From the NCBI GenBank assembly GCA_902494685.1, contig CABUUE010000088.1, positions 1 through 6,429 of the forward strand: a stretch of 6,429 bases of DNA, read 5' to 3'. This DNA comes from an uncultured Collinsella sp. (lineage in GTDB: Bacteria; Actinomycetota; Coriobacteriia; Coriobacteriales; Coriobacteriaceae). The notes beneath the pieces were generated by a model, which saw nothing but the letters and a program-made list of their open reading frames with translations, was not told where the DNA came from and did no database searches. The first letter of the stretch is position 1; each line of letters opens with the position of its first letter. The position numbers and the translations under genes are program-made. Shown one piece after another: positions 1 to 6,281 of the stretch.

Positions 1-1
1 T

Positions 2-793
2 ATGGCCATCTCCCTTTCGGTGACCCTTGAGGAGGCGGCACTCGGTTGCAAAAAGACGATCAGCTATGACCGCCTTGCCCCCTGCGAGGATTGCAACGGT
101 ACTGGTAGGGCCGAGGGCGCACAGGAAAAGCAGTGCAGCCGCTGCCACGGCACGGGCTATGTCACGACGGTCCAGCGTTCGTTCCTAGGCCAGGTCCAGT
201 CTTCTTCGCCCTGTCCCGACTGCCACGGCGAGGGCACGGTCATCGATCATCCCTGCGAGACCTGCGACGGTCAGGGTCGTACGCCTTCGCACGAAAAGAT
301 CGACATCGATATTCCCGCCGGTGTTTCGACCGGTCGCCAGCTGCGCGTGAGTGGCTTTGGCGAGGCCGGTCTTCGTGGCGAGCCCTCGGGCGACCTGATC
401 GTCAACGTGCGTGTCGCCGACCACGAGCGTTTTAAGCGTAATGGCGATGACCTGTACTTGGTGAGCGATATCTCGATTGCGCAGGCCGCGCTCGGTTGCG
501 AGATCGAGGTCGAGGGCATTATGCCTGACGAGGTCGTCAAGGTGTGCGTCCCCGCCGGCACACAGTACGGCGACACCGTGAGCGTTGGCAACTACGGTAT
601 GCCCCGTATCGGCGGTGGCGGCTCGCGTGGCCGTCTGATCGTTCAGCTGCGCGTGCTCGTCCCCACGAACCTTTCCAATAAGCAGCGCGAGCTGCTTCGC
701 GCTTTTGCCGACGAGATGGGCGATGACGTCGCTTCCGGTAAGAAGTCGGTAACCGATCGCATCAAGAGCGCTCTCGACGACATCCTCGATTAA
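2..793 (+). CDS. dnaJ: Chaperone protein DnaJ (Hsp40), C-terminal part; 5' end outside the window
   Basis: Co-chaperone that binds unfolded protein, delivers it to DnaK and stimulates DnaK ATPase in the cytoplasm. The visible 263 residues hold the cysteine-rich zinc-binding domain with four CxxCxGxG repeats: CEDCNGTG (28-35), CSRCHGTG (45-52), CPDCHGEG (71-78) and CETCDGQG (85-92), enough to bind two zinc ions. The two beta-rich substrate-binding domains and the dimerisation tail follow (about 95-263). The J domain with its HPD motif and the Gly/Phe linker are not visible and should lie upstream. The first ATG in the window is therefore almost certainly an internal Met, and the single base before it belongs to the preceding codon. 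The TAA stop is followed 9 nt later by mtaB, so the two are probably co-transcribed. The family is certain; whether this is the grpE-dnaK-linked copy or an hrcA-linked second copy cannot be judged here. Confidence 0.96.
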   Translation: MAISLSVTLEEAALGCKKTISYDRLAPCEDCNGTGRAEGAQEKQCSRCHGTGYVTTVQRSFLGQVQSSSPCPDCHGEGTVIDHPCETCDGQGRTPSHEKIDIDIPAGVSTGRQLRVSGFGEAGLRGEPSGDLIVNVRVADHERFKRNGDDLYLVSDISIAQAALGCEIEVEGIMPDEVVKVCVPAGTQYGDTVSVGNYGMPRIGGGGSRGRLIVQLRVLVPTNLSNKQRELLRAFADEMGDDVASGKKSVTDRIKSALDDILD

Positions 794-802
794 GGAGCCC
801 GC

Positions 803-2095
803 GTGCTCGCACCTCATATCTCTGTCGTCAACCTCGGCTGCCGTGTCAACCGGGTTGAGTCCGACCGTATCACTGCCGATCTTATGCGCCTGGGCTTTGC
901 GATGGTGGAGCCTCAGGATGCTGAGCTGATCGTCATTAACACCTGTGCCGTTACGGGCGAGGCCGAGGCCAAGACCCGTAAGGCCGTTCGCCATGCGCTG
1001 GCCTATCCAAACGAGCCCTATGTGGTCGTGACCGGATGCGTGGTCAATCTGCATCCCGAGGAGCTGCTGGAGCTTTCGGACCGCGTGATCGCCGAGCCGT
1101 CCAAGATTGATGTCGCCGAACGCGTCTGTGAGGTGCTGGGCGTTGAGTCCGATGACGTTCCCGCCTGCAGCGACGGCGAGGTTGTCGACGCACTCGGTCG
1201 CTCGCGTCTGGGCGTGAAGATCCAGGACGGCTGCAACCATCGTTGCACCTATTGTATTGTGTGGAAGGCCCGCGGCCCCGAGCGCTCCGTGCCCGTCGAG
1301 TCCGTGCTCGAGCAAGTTCGTGAGGCTCAGGAGGCCGGCGTGCCCGAGGTTGTGCTGACGGGTGTGAACCTGGGCGCCTACGATGGCAAGAGCGCGACTG
1401 ATGAACACGTCGAGATCGATGAGCTGCTCGAGGCGATCATGGAGCGCACGTCCATTCCGCATGTGCGCATTTCCTCGGTCGAGCCCATGGATATCTCCGA
1501 GTCCCTGCTTAAGGTCATGGCGCGCTATCCGCAGCGCATCGCCCCGTTTTTGCACCTGCCCGTGCAGTCCGGCTGCACCAGGACACTGCGTCGCATGGGC
1601 CGTCCCTATAGCGCCGAGGCCTTCGAGGAAACGGTGCGCATGATTCGCACCAACTTGCCTCAGGTGTCCCTTTCGTGCGATGTCATCGTCGGTTTTCCCG
1701 GCGAGACGGACGAGGAGTTTGAGGAGTCGCTGGCTCTGTGCCGCCGCGTGGGATTCTCGCGCATGCACGTGTTCCGCTACAGCAAGCGTCCCGGTACCCT
1801 TGCTGCCGATATGCCCGACCAGGTCCCGCCCGAGGTTATGGCTGAGCGTAGCCGTCGTATGCGAGCCGCGGCGCAGGAACTCGCCATTGCCGACGCTCGC
1901 CGACGCGTGGGCACCGTCGAGCGCGCCGTACTCGAGTATGGCGACAACCTGACGCTCGCTTCGTTCCATCATGCCCGTCTAGACGATACCCGTGGACTCA
2001 CAGCCCCGTGCCTGCTCGATGTTGCTATCATCGGAGTCGATGATTCCGGCTTGGTCCATGCACGCAGGGAGGTTCATGGAAACCTCGAAGATTAG
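803..2095 (+). CDS. mtaB: tRNA (N6-L-threonylcarbamoyladenosine(37)-C2)-methylthiotransferase MtaB
   Basis: Radical-SAM methylthiotransferase that converts t6A37 to ms2t6A37 in ANN-decoding tRNAs, which stabilises codon-anticodon pairing. The 430 residues show the full family layout. The N-terminal UPF0004 domain carries three cysteines for the auxiliary Fe-S cluster: C13 in NLGCRVN, C48 in NTCAVT and C79 in TGCVVN. The radical-SAM cluster motif is CNHRCTYC (C144, C148, C151). Other family signatures are HLPVQSGC (251-258), DVIVGFPGET (293-302) and FRYSKRPGT (324-332). A diverged TRAM-like RNA-binding tail runs from about 369 to 430. MtaB, rather than MiaB or RimO, is chosen from the NLGCRVN N-terminus, the overall length and the neighbourhood, since MtaB often lies downstream of dnaJ. 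The start is GTG, 5 nt after an AAGGAG that overlaps the dnaJ stop. The last 20 nt overlap phoH. Confidence 0.92.
   Translation: MLAPHISVVNLGCRVNRVESDRITADLMRLGFAMVEPQDAELIVINTCAVTGEAEAKTRKAVRHALAYPNEPYVVVTGCVVNLHPEELLELSDRVIAEPSKIDVAERVCEVLGVESDDVPACSDGEVVDALGRSRLGVKIQDGCNHRCTYCIVWKARGPERSVPVESVLEQVREAQEAGVPEVVLTGVNLGAYDGKSATDEHVEIDELLEAIMERTSIPHVRISSVEPMDISESLLKVMARYPQRIAPFLHLPVQSGCTRTLRRMGRPYSAEAFEETVRMIRTNLPQVSLSCDVIVGFPGETDEEFEESLALCRRVGFSRMHVFRYSKRPGTLAADMPDQVPPEVMAERSRRMRAAAQELAIADARRRVGTVERAVLEYGDNLTLASFHHARLDDTRGLTAPCLLDVAIIGVDDSGLVHARREVHGNLED
2066..2072 (+). promoter_or_regulatory. Ribosome binding site of phoH, inside the mtaB end
   Basis: AGGGAGG lies 3 nt before the ATG at 2076, which is closer than usual. 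It sets the phoH start inside mtaB, because the upstream in-frame ATGs at 1992, 2019, 2043 and 2058 lack a comparable site and would add residues unlike the PhoH N-terminus. Confidence 0.6.
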
Positions 2096-3062
2096 ACTTA
2101 CCGTTCCTGGGGGAATTGACCCCTCGCGCGTTTTGGGCGCCGGCGACGGTGTCCTTCGTGCACTCGAGAGTTTGGTTCGTGCCCACGTGGTCGCCCGTGG
2201 CGACAGCATCGCCGTGAGCGGTGACCCGGACGAGGTCGAGCTCGTGGTGCGTTTTTTCGAGCACGCTTTTCGCGAGGCGGCCGCCGGACGCACGCTGTCT
2301 GCCGACGATGTCTCTCGCTGCCTGGCCGTTTTGCGCGACGGCGAGCACGAGGCTACATCGCTTCGCGATGATGTGTTGCTTTCGTACCGCGGCCGTGTCA
2401 TTCGCCCCAAAACGCTCGGCCAAAAGCGCTATGTGGATGCCATCCGCTCGCATACCATCACGTTTGGCCTAGGTCCTGCCGGTACCGGTAAGACCTATCT
2501 GGCCATGGCGCTCGCCGTCGCCGCGCTCAAGCGTCACGAGGTGGGCCGTCTGATCTTGACGCGTCCGGTTGTCGAGGCGGGGGAGAACTTGGGCTTTTTG
2601 CCCGGTACCCTCGAGGAAAAAATCGATCCCTACATGCGTCCGCTCTACGACGCTCTTTTTGACATGATGGATCGCGAACGCACCGATGAGCTTATGGAGC
2701 GCGGCGTGATCGAGATCGCCCCGCTTGCCTACATGCGCGGCCGCACGCTGAGCGATGCCTTCGTGGTGCTCGACGAGGCCCAAAATACCACGCCCGAGCA
2801 GATGAAGATGTTCCTGACGCGCCTGGGCTTTAACTCCAAGTTTGTGATTACCGGCGACCTGAGTCAGCGCGACCTGGTGGGTCGTCGCGGCGGTCTTGCC
2901 GACGTCGAGCAGATTTTAGGCCGTGTCGACGATGTCGCATTTTCTCACCTCGAGCGTGCCGATGTAGTGCGCCATGCCTTGGTGGGGCGTATCGTCGAGG
3001 CGTACGATGCTTATGATGATGTGCGCGAGAAACGCGCGCACGACCGAAAGGAGTCCCGTTGA
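2076..3062 (+). CDS. phoH: PhoH-like ATPase (PhoH/YbeZ family)
   Basis: Cytoplasmic P-loop ATPase of the PhoH family, related to the helicase superfamily-1 core. In E. coli the homologue YbeZ is encoded next to YbeY and interacts with it, so a role in rRNA maturation or RNA quality control is the usual proposal; the exact activity is unsettled. The 328-residue protein has a small N-terminal KH-like region (about 1-75), Walker A GPAGTGKT (133-140), Walker B VVLDEAQNT with D233 and E234, and a sensor-like ITGDLSQ (258-264), all family signatures. I chose ATG 2076 (METSK) because the homologous N-terminus begins there and a purine-rich ribosome binding site precedes it. The longer frame from 1992 would add 28 unrelated residues. 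The gene overlaps mtaB by 20 nt and ybeY by 4 nt. The arginine- and lysine-rich tail is ordinary for the family. Confidence 0.93.
   Translation: METSKIRLTVPGGIDPSRVLGAGDGVLRALESLVRAHVVARGDSIAVSGDPDEVELVVRFFEHAFREAAAGRTLSADDVSRCLAVLRDGEHEATSLRDDVLLSYRGRVIRPKTLGQKRYVDAIRSHTITFGLGPAGTGKTYLAMALAVAALKRHEVGRLILTRPVVEAGENLGFLPGTLEEKIDPYMRPLYDALFDMMDRERTDELMERGVIEIAPLAYMRGRTLSDAFVVLDEAQNTTPEQMKMFLTRLGFNSKFVITGDLSQRDLVGRRGGLADVEQILGRVDDVAFSHLERADVVRHALVGRIVEAYDAYDDVREKRAHDRKESR
3047..3053 (+). promoter_or_regulatory. Ribosome binding site deciding the TTG start of ybeY
   Basis: AAAGGAG lies 5 nt upstream of TTG 3059. There is no in-frame ATG or GTG close by, and the next in-frame start-like codon (TTG 3068) is too far from this site, so this sequence fixes the rare TTG start. 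Confidence 0.7.
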
Positions 3063-3568
3063 GTGTATTGGTCAGCAACGATGCCGAGCTCGATACGCTG
3101 CTCGACGCGCAGGAGGTAGAGCACATCTGCGAGGTCGTGCTTGCCGCCGAGGGCGTTGAGCGTGAAGTCGAGATTTCCCTTTCATATGTCGATGAGGACG
3201 AGATGCACGAGCTCAACCACGAGTGGCGCGGTATCGACCGCACCACCGATGTCCTCTCGTTTGAGTGCGACTCGGCCTTTGACGAGGATATTCCCGCAGA
3301 CGAGACGCTCGAGCTCGGCGATATTATCCTGGCCCCGCAGGTCATTGCCCGTCAGGCCCCCGGCTTTGGTAATAGCCCTGCCGACGAGTGCCGCCTGATG
3401 CTCGTGCATGGCATGCTGCACCTGCTGGGGTTTGACCACATTGAGGACGACGAGGCCGAGGTCATGGAGGCCCGCGAGGACGCCATCCTGCGCGATCTGG
3501 CGCTCGAGCGCGGCGAGGACCCCAAGCTGGTCCACGTCGGCCCCATCACCAACCACGCCCACGACTAG
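3059..3568 (+). CDS. ybeY: Endoribonuclease YbeY (rRNA maturation factor)
   Basis: Single-strand-specific metal-dependent endoribonuclease of the UPF0054 family, needed in many bacteria for 16S rRNA 3'-end maturation and, together with RNase R, for removal of defective ribosomes. The diagnostic zinc motif HGMLHLLGFDH gives H117, H121 and H127, with H3xH5xH spacing. The upstream conserved segment RTTDVLSF spans 61-68. At 169 residues the length is normal for the family. Translation starts at TTG, which overlaps the phoH stop as TTGA, a 4-nt overlap typical of coupling by ribosome re-initiation. The protein is markedly acidic, with many Asp/Glu between residues 44 and 88 and in the C-terminal half. 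PhoH upstream and Era downstream both belong to the same small-subunit maturation context, which agrees with the assignment. Confidence 0.95.
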   Translation: MSVLVSNDAELDTLLDAQEVEHICEVVLAAEGVEREVEISLSYVDEDEMHELNHEWRGIDRTTDVLSFECDSAFDEDIPADETLELGDIILAPQVIARQAPGFGNSPADECRLMLVHGMLHLLGFDHIEDDEAEVMEAREDAILRDLALERGEDPKLVHVGPITNHAHD

Positions 3569-3577
3569 GAGCCGTCT

Positions 3578-3955
3578 ATGATTCCCGGATCGAACAAGGA
3601 CCATCCGTCCTTCTTAAAGTCGTTCTCCTACGCTATGGAGGGCTTCGTCACCGCCGTTAAAACCGAGCGTAACATTAAGGTCATGCTCGTGGCGGGCGTG
3701 TGCACCGTCATTGCCGGCTGCATCGTGGGGCTCGACATTGCCGAGTGGGCCACGGTTATCATCTGCTGTGGCCTGGTGATTCACGGCGAGCTGTGCAACA
3801 CCGCCATGGAGGCGATCGTCGACCTGGCGACTCAGGAGCTCCATCCGTTGGCAAAGCGTGCGAAGGATATCGCCGCCGCCTCCGTATACGTACTTTCCAT
3901 CACCGCCGCGATTGTGGGATTGCTGGTATTTGCCCACGCGCTCGACTTTATTTAG
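3578..3955 (+). CDS. dgkA: Small integral-membrane lipid kinase DgkA (diacylglycerol/undecaprenol kinase)
   Basis: ATP-dependent lipid kinase of the DgkA family in the cytoplasmic membrane. Gram-positive members mainly phosphorylate undecaprenol, feeding the lipid carrier pool for cell-wall synthesis; in Proteobacteria the substrate is diacylglycerol. At 125 residues the size is normal. The ERNIK segment (30-34), the core GELCNTAMEAIVDL (70-83, with E71, N74, E78 and D82) and HPLAKRAKD (89-97) are the family's catalytic and nucleotide-binding signatures. Three hydrophobic helices fall at about 35-52, 56-72 and 99-120. The start is an ATG 6 nt after AGGAG, which overlaps the ybeY stop. The ybeY-dgkA-era order is common in Gram-positive bacteria. 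Undecaprenol as substrate is inferred from the likely Gram-positive host, not from sequence alone. Confidence 0.92.
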   Translation: MIPGSNKDHPSFLKSFSYAMEGFVTAVKTERNIKVMLVAGVCTVIAGCIVGLDIAEWATVIICCGLVIHGELCNTAMEAIVDLATQELHPLAKRAKDIAAASVYVLSITAAIVGLLVFAHALDFI

Positions 3956-3967
3956 AAAGGGATTTCC

Positions 3968-5044
3968 ATGTCCGACACTATGCAGCCTATCGATGAAACT
4001 CTGGATGACGAGCCCCTGGATGCGGTGGATACCGAAGCGGCCGAGGCATACGAGGAGATCGAGGAGTTCGACCCGTTTGAGGGCATGAGCGACGAGGAAC
4101 TCGACGCCCTGTGCGACGAGGACGATAGCCTCGTGGGCTTTGGCGACGTTGAGCCCGGTTTCCGCAGCGGCTTCGTGGCGCTTGTCGGCCGCCCCAACGC
4201 CGGCAAGTCCACGCTGCTCAACGCCTGCTATGGCAAAAAGGTCGCCATCACCTCGCCGGTGGCCCAGACGACCCGCCGCCGCATGCGCGCCGTCGTCAAC
4301 CGTCCCGGCTACCAGCTGGTCTTTGTCGATACCCCGGGTATTCACAAGCCCAAGGACGGTCTGGGATCCGAGCTCAACAAGAGCGCGTTGTTCGAACTGA
4401 ACGATGTCGACGTCGTCGCGTTTTTGATTGATGCCACCAAACCGATCGGTAGGGGAGACGCCTGGGTTGCCGAGCGCGTCAAGAATGCCCGTTCCAAGAA
4501 GGTCCTGGTGCTCACCAAGGCCGATGAGGCCGACCCCGCACAGGTCATGGAGCAGCTTAAGGCCGCCCACGAGCTCATGGAATATGACGACGAGATCGTG
4601 ACGTCGTCCGTCAAGAACTTCAACGTCGATGCCTTCATCGAGACCGTTGCGCACTTTTTGCCCGAGGGTCCGCGTTGGTTCCCCGAGGGCATGGGTACCG
4701 ACGCTTCCGATGAGACCCTCGTTGCCGAGTTTGTGCGCGAGAAGGTTTTGCGCCGCACCCGTGATGAGATCCCGCACTCCGTTGGCGTGATCTGCGATGC
4801 GCTCGAGCAGACCAAGAAGGTGCTGCGCGTGCACGCCACCATTTACGTTGAGCGTGAGGGCCAAAAGGGCATCATCATCGGCAAGGGCGGCGAGATGATC
4901 AAGCATATCGGTATCGACGCCCGCCGCGATCTTGAGCGCATCTTTGGCACGCAGGTCTTTTTGGAGCTGGACGTGAAGGTCAAGGCCGGCTGGCGTGACG
5001 ACGAGGCCCAGATTCGCCGCTTCGGCTACAACGCCGAGGACTAA
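3968..5044 (+). CDS. era: GTPase Era with a long acidic N-terminal extension
   Basis: Essential GTPase that binds the 3' end of 16S rRNA through its KH domain and acts in late 30S assembly. Of 358 residues, about 66-358 are the normal Era. G1 is GRPNAGKST (74-82), the switch I region is around T101/T102 (AQTTR), G3 is DTPG (121-124), G4 is TKAD (183-186) and the G5 position is TSSVK (212-216). The KH domain contains GIIIGKGGEMIKHIG, with the GxxG loop GKGG at 305-308. Most Era proteins are about 300 residues, so the first 60 or so residues are extra. Between residues 1 and 62 I count 26 Asp/Glu and no Lys, Arg or His. The ATG at 3968 has AAAGGGA with a 6-nt gap. The internal ATG at 4085 lacks a properly spaced site, so the extension is probably translated. 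The gene lies 12 nt after dgkA and 15 nt before recO. Confidence 0.95.
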   Translation: MSDTMQPIDETLDDEPLDAVDTEAAEAYEEIEEFDPFEGMSDEELDALCDEDDSLVGFGDVEPGFRSGFVALVGRPNAGKSTLLNACYGKKVAITSPVAQTTRRRMRAVVNRPGYQLVFVDTPGIHKPKDGLGSELNKSALFELNDVDVVAFLIDATKPIGRGDAWVAERVKNARSKKVLVLTKADEADPAQVMEQLKAAHELMEYDDEIVTSSVKNFNVDAFIETVAHFLPEGPRWFPEGMGTDASDETLVAEFVREKVLRRTRDEIPHSVGVICDALEQTKKVLRVHATIYVEREGQKGIIIGKGGEMIKHIGIDARRDLERIFGTQVFLELDVKVKAGWRDDEAQIRRFGYNAED

Positions 5045-5047
5045 GGA
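5043..5047 (+). promoter_or_regulatory. Distant Shine-Dalgarno candidate for recO, overlapping the era stop
   Basis: AAGGA begins inside the era TAA and is followed by 12 nt before ATG 5060, longer than the 5-7 nt seen at most other genes here. No in-frame start codon occurs in the gap. recO may therefore depend on termination of era translation. Confidence 0.4.
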
Positions 5048-5059
5048 CTCGCGGCGCGC

Positions 5060-5809
5060 ATGGCAGGCTCCCGGACATATCGCACGAAGGTGCTCGTCCT
5101 CGACAAGACGAAGCTCAAAGAGACGGACCTGATCCTGACGATGCTTGACGAGCGGGGTCGGCAGGTTCGTGCCGTGGCAAAGGGCGCCCGCAAACCCGGT
5201 GGGCGCCTGGCTGCGCGCTGCGAGCTGTTCTGTACTGTCGATATGCTGCTCGCGCATGGACGGTCGCTCGATGTGGTTTCCCAGGCCGAGCTTATGGAGG
5301 CGCCGCTCGGAGCTGCGCCCGATTACGAGACGACCTGCGCCGCAAGCGCGATCGCCGAGGTCGCGCGCGTGTGCTCGTTCGAGGACGCCGAGGACCCGTT
5401 TACCTTTGCCATAACGCAGCGAGCGCTTGCCTTGGTGGGCAGCGGACTCGACACGGCGCATATGGATCTACTTGTGGCGGCATATGTCTTTAAGCTGCTG
5501 TCGCGCGTTGGCTATCGACCCGATTTTTCGGCCTGCGTGCTGTGTGGAGACCCCATGCTGTCGTATTTTTCGCCCCGGGCGGGCGGTCTCATGTGCGGCT
5601 CGTGCGCGTCGAGCGTTCCGGGTGCCGAGCTGGTGTCGACCGGCGAGGTCGCGTGGCTGCGCGCCCTCATGTCCATGACCTTCGACGCGCTTATGGCCGA
5701 GAGGATCGACCCTCATACCGCAGCCTTTTTGTTGGGGCTTTCGCATATCTGGGCGGCAACACATACCGATCAGCGGCTCCGTGCGATGGAATTCATGTTG
5801 GGTCGGTGA
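5060..5809 (+). CDS. recO: DNA repair protein RecO
   Basis: Recombination mediator that works with RecR (and RecF) to load RecA on SSB-coated single-stranded DNA during gap repair, and can anneal complementary strands. The 249 residues begin with the OB-fold N-terminal domain: the segment RTYRTKVLVLDKTKLKETD is the typical RecO opening. An all-helical C-terminal domain follows, interrupted by a zinc finger with C159-x2-C162 and C179-x2-C182, as in zinc-binding RecO proteins. Length is normal. The ATG at 5060 is chosen because the conserved RTYRT strand begins five residues later, although the ribosome binding site is 12 nt away. era-recO adjacency is widely conserved in bacteria. The gene ends the packed operon: 138 nt separate it from rpsO and no intrinsic terminator is evident there. 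Confidence 0.93.
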   Translation: MAGSRTYRTKVLVLDKTKLKETDLILTMLDERGRQVRAVAKGARKPGGRLAARCELFCTVDMLLAHGRSLDVVSQAELMEAPLGAAPDYETTCAASAIAEVARVCSFEDAEDPFTFAITQRALALVGSGLDTAHMDLLVAAYVFKLLSRVGYRPDFSACVLCGDPMLSYFSPRAGGLMCGSCASSVPGAELVSTGEVAWLRALMSMTFDALMAERIDPHTAAFLLGLSHIWAATHTDQRLRAMEFMLGR

Positions 5810-5833
5810 TGATGCGCAGGCACAGGCTGCTTG

Positions 5834-5842
5834 TGGTAACAT
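5834..5842 (+). promoter_or_regulatory. Possible extended -10 promoter element for rpsO
   Basis: TGGTAACAT has the TGn extension plus TAACAT, which matches TATAAT at four of six positions. I see no convincing -35 at 16-18 nt upstream. A start near 5849 would give a leader of about 100 nt that contains the hairpins below. This is a weak call, since readthrough from recO could also serve rpsO. Confidence 0.22.
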
Positions 5843-5901
5843 ACCGACCTGTTGGTACCTCGACCTTGGTTGTTCGCTCCACCGGCGGCTTCCCAGTCCG
5901 A

Positions 5902-5927
5902 GGCGAATCGAGTCGCCCGCGGGCGAC
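5902..5927 (+). promoter_or_regulatory. Mutually exclusive hairpins in the rpsO leader; candidate S15 autoregulatory site
   Basis: Positions 5912-5927 form a perfect 16-nt palindrome (GTCGCCCGCGGGCGAC), giving a 6-bp stem with a CGCG loop. The same TCGCC arm (5913-5917) can instead pair with GGCGA at 5902-5906, with a 6-nt loop. The two folds cannot coexist. The site ends 20 nt before the rpsO ATG. S15 is known to repress its own mRNA in several phyla through unrelated leader structures, so a switch bound by S15 is a reasonable inference, but no direct sequence proof exists here. Confidence 0.35.
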
Positions 5928-5947
5928 GTAAAACGAAAGGTGAAACA

Positions 5948-6226
5948 ATGACTGTTTCCAAAGAGCGCAAGGCGGAGCTGACTGCCCAGTTCGGTAACAC
6001 CCCGGTCGACACCGGTAACCCCAAGGTTCAGGTTGCCATCCTGTCCGAGCGCATCAAGGAGCTGACCGAGCACATGAAGTCCCACCAGAAGGACTTCCAC
6101 ACCCGTCGTGGTCTGCTTATGCTCGTCGGCCGCCGTCGTCGTCTTCTCTCCTATATCAAGAAGAACGACATCGTCGAGTACCGTGAGCTCATTAAGGCTC
6201 TGGGCATCCGCGACAACATCCAGTAA
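5948..6226 (+). CDS. rpsO: 30S ribosomal protein S15
   Basis: Primary binder of the 16S rRNA central domain; it fixes the three-way junction of helices 20-22 and contacts the large subunit in an intersubunit bridge. The protein has 92 residues (family about 89). The rRNA-contact residues known from bacterial S15 are largely visible: T22 and G23 in DTGN, Q28, R35, H42, D49 and Y69, along with the hallmark HTRRGLL segment at 51-57. The usual Ser of HSRRGLL is Thr here (T52). The C-terminus is extended to RDNIQ. I chose ATG 5948 because S15 homologues start there and AAAGG lies 7 nt upstream. A longer in-frame opening from 5852 would add 32 residues that do not resemble S15. A 138-nt leader precedes the gene and a strong terminator follows 15 nt after it. 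Confidence 0.97.
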   Translation: MTVSKERKAELTAQFGNTPVDTGNPKVQVAILSERIKELTEHMKSHQKDFHTRRGLLMLVGRRRRLLSYIKKNDIVEYRELIKALGIRDNIQ

Positions 6227-6241
6227 GGATTTGTACATGCT

Positions 6242-6273
6242 AAGAGCGTCCTGCACAGCGGGGCGCTCTTTTT
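6242..6273 (+). terminator. Rho-independent terminator after rpsO
   Basis: AAGAGCGTCC (6242-6251) pairs with GGGCGCTCTT (6261-6270) in a 10-bp stem with one G-U pair. The apical bases can add three more pairs around an ACA loop. The stem runs straight into a tract of five T (6269-6273). It would end rpsO transcripts and reduce readthrough into pnp, like the terminator between rpsO and pnp in E. coli. Confidence 0.85.
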
Positions 6274-6281
6274 GTGTAAGG

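Noticed and set aside
185..1972. 595-codon open frame on the minus strand opposite dnaJ and mtaB
   Set aside because: It mirrors the GC-rich third-position bias of two certain genes. Its translation is low-complexity, rich in Ala, His, Gly, Leu and Asp, with no recognisable domain, and it spans the boundary of two unrelated genes.
1992..2075. Upstream extension of phoH (28 extra residues)
   Set aside because: No ribosome binding site at the upstream ATGs; the extra residues lie fully inside mtaB and do not resemble the PhoH N-terminus.
3614..5461. 615-codon open frame on the minus strand opposite dgkA, era and recO
   Set aside because: Same cause: codon bias of the genuine + strand genes keeps the antisense frame open. 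No domain is recognisable and it crosses three confirmed genes.
5912..5927. Perfect 16-nt palindrome read as an intrinsic terminator after recO
   Set aside because: The stem is followed by GTAAAACG, with no T-tract on the + strand, so it does not fit a terminator; leader structure is the better reading.
5852..5947. 32-residue N-terminal extension of S15
   Set aside because: S15 homologues start at the downstream ATG, which has AAAGG at 7 nt; the extension crosses the leader palindrome and is unlike S15.
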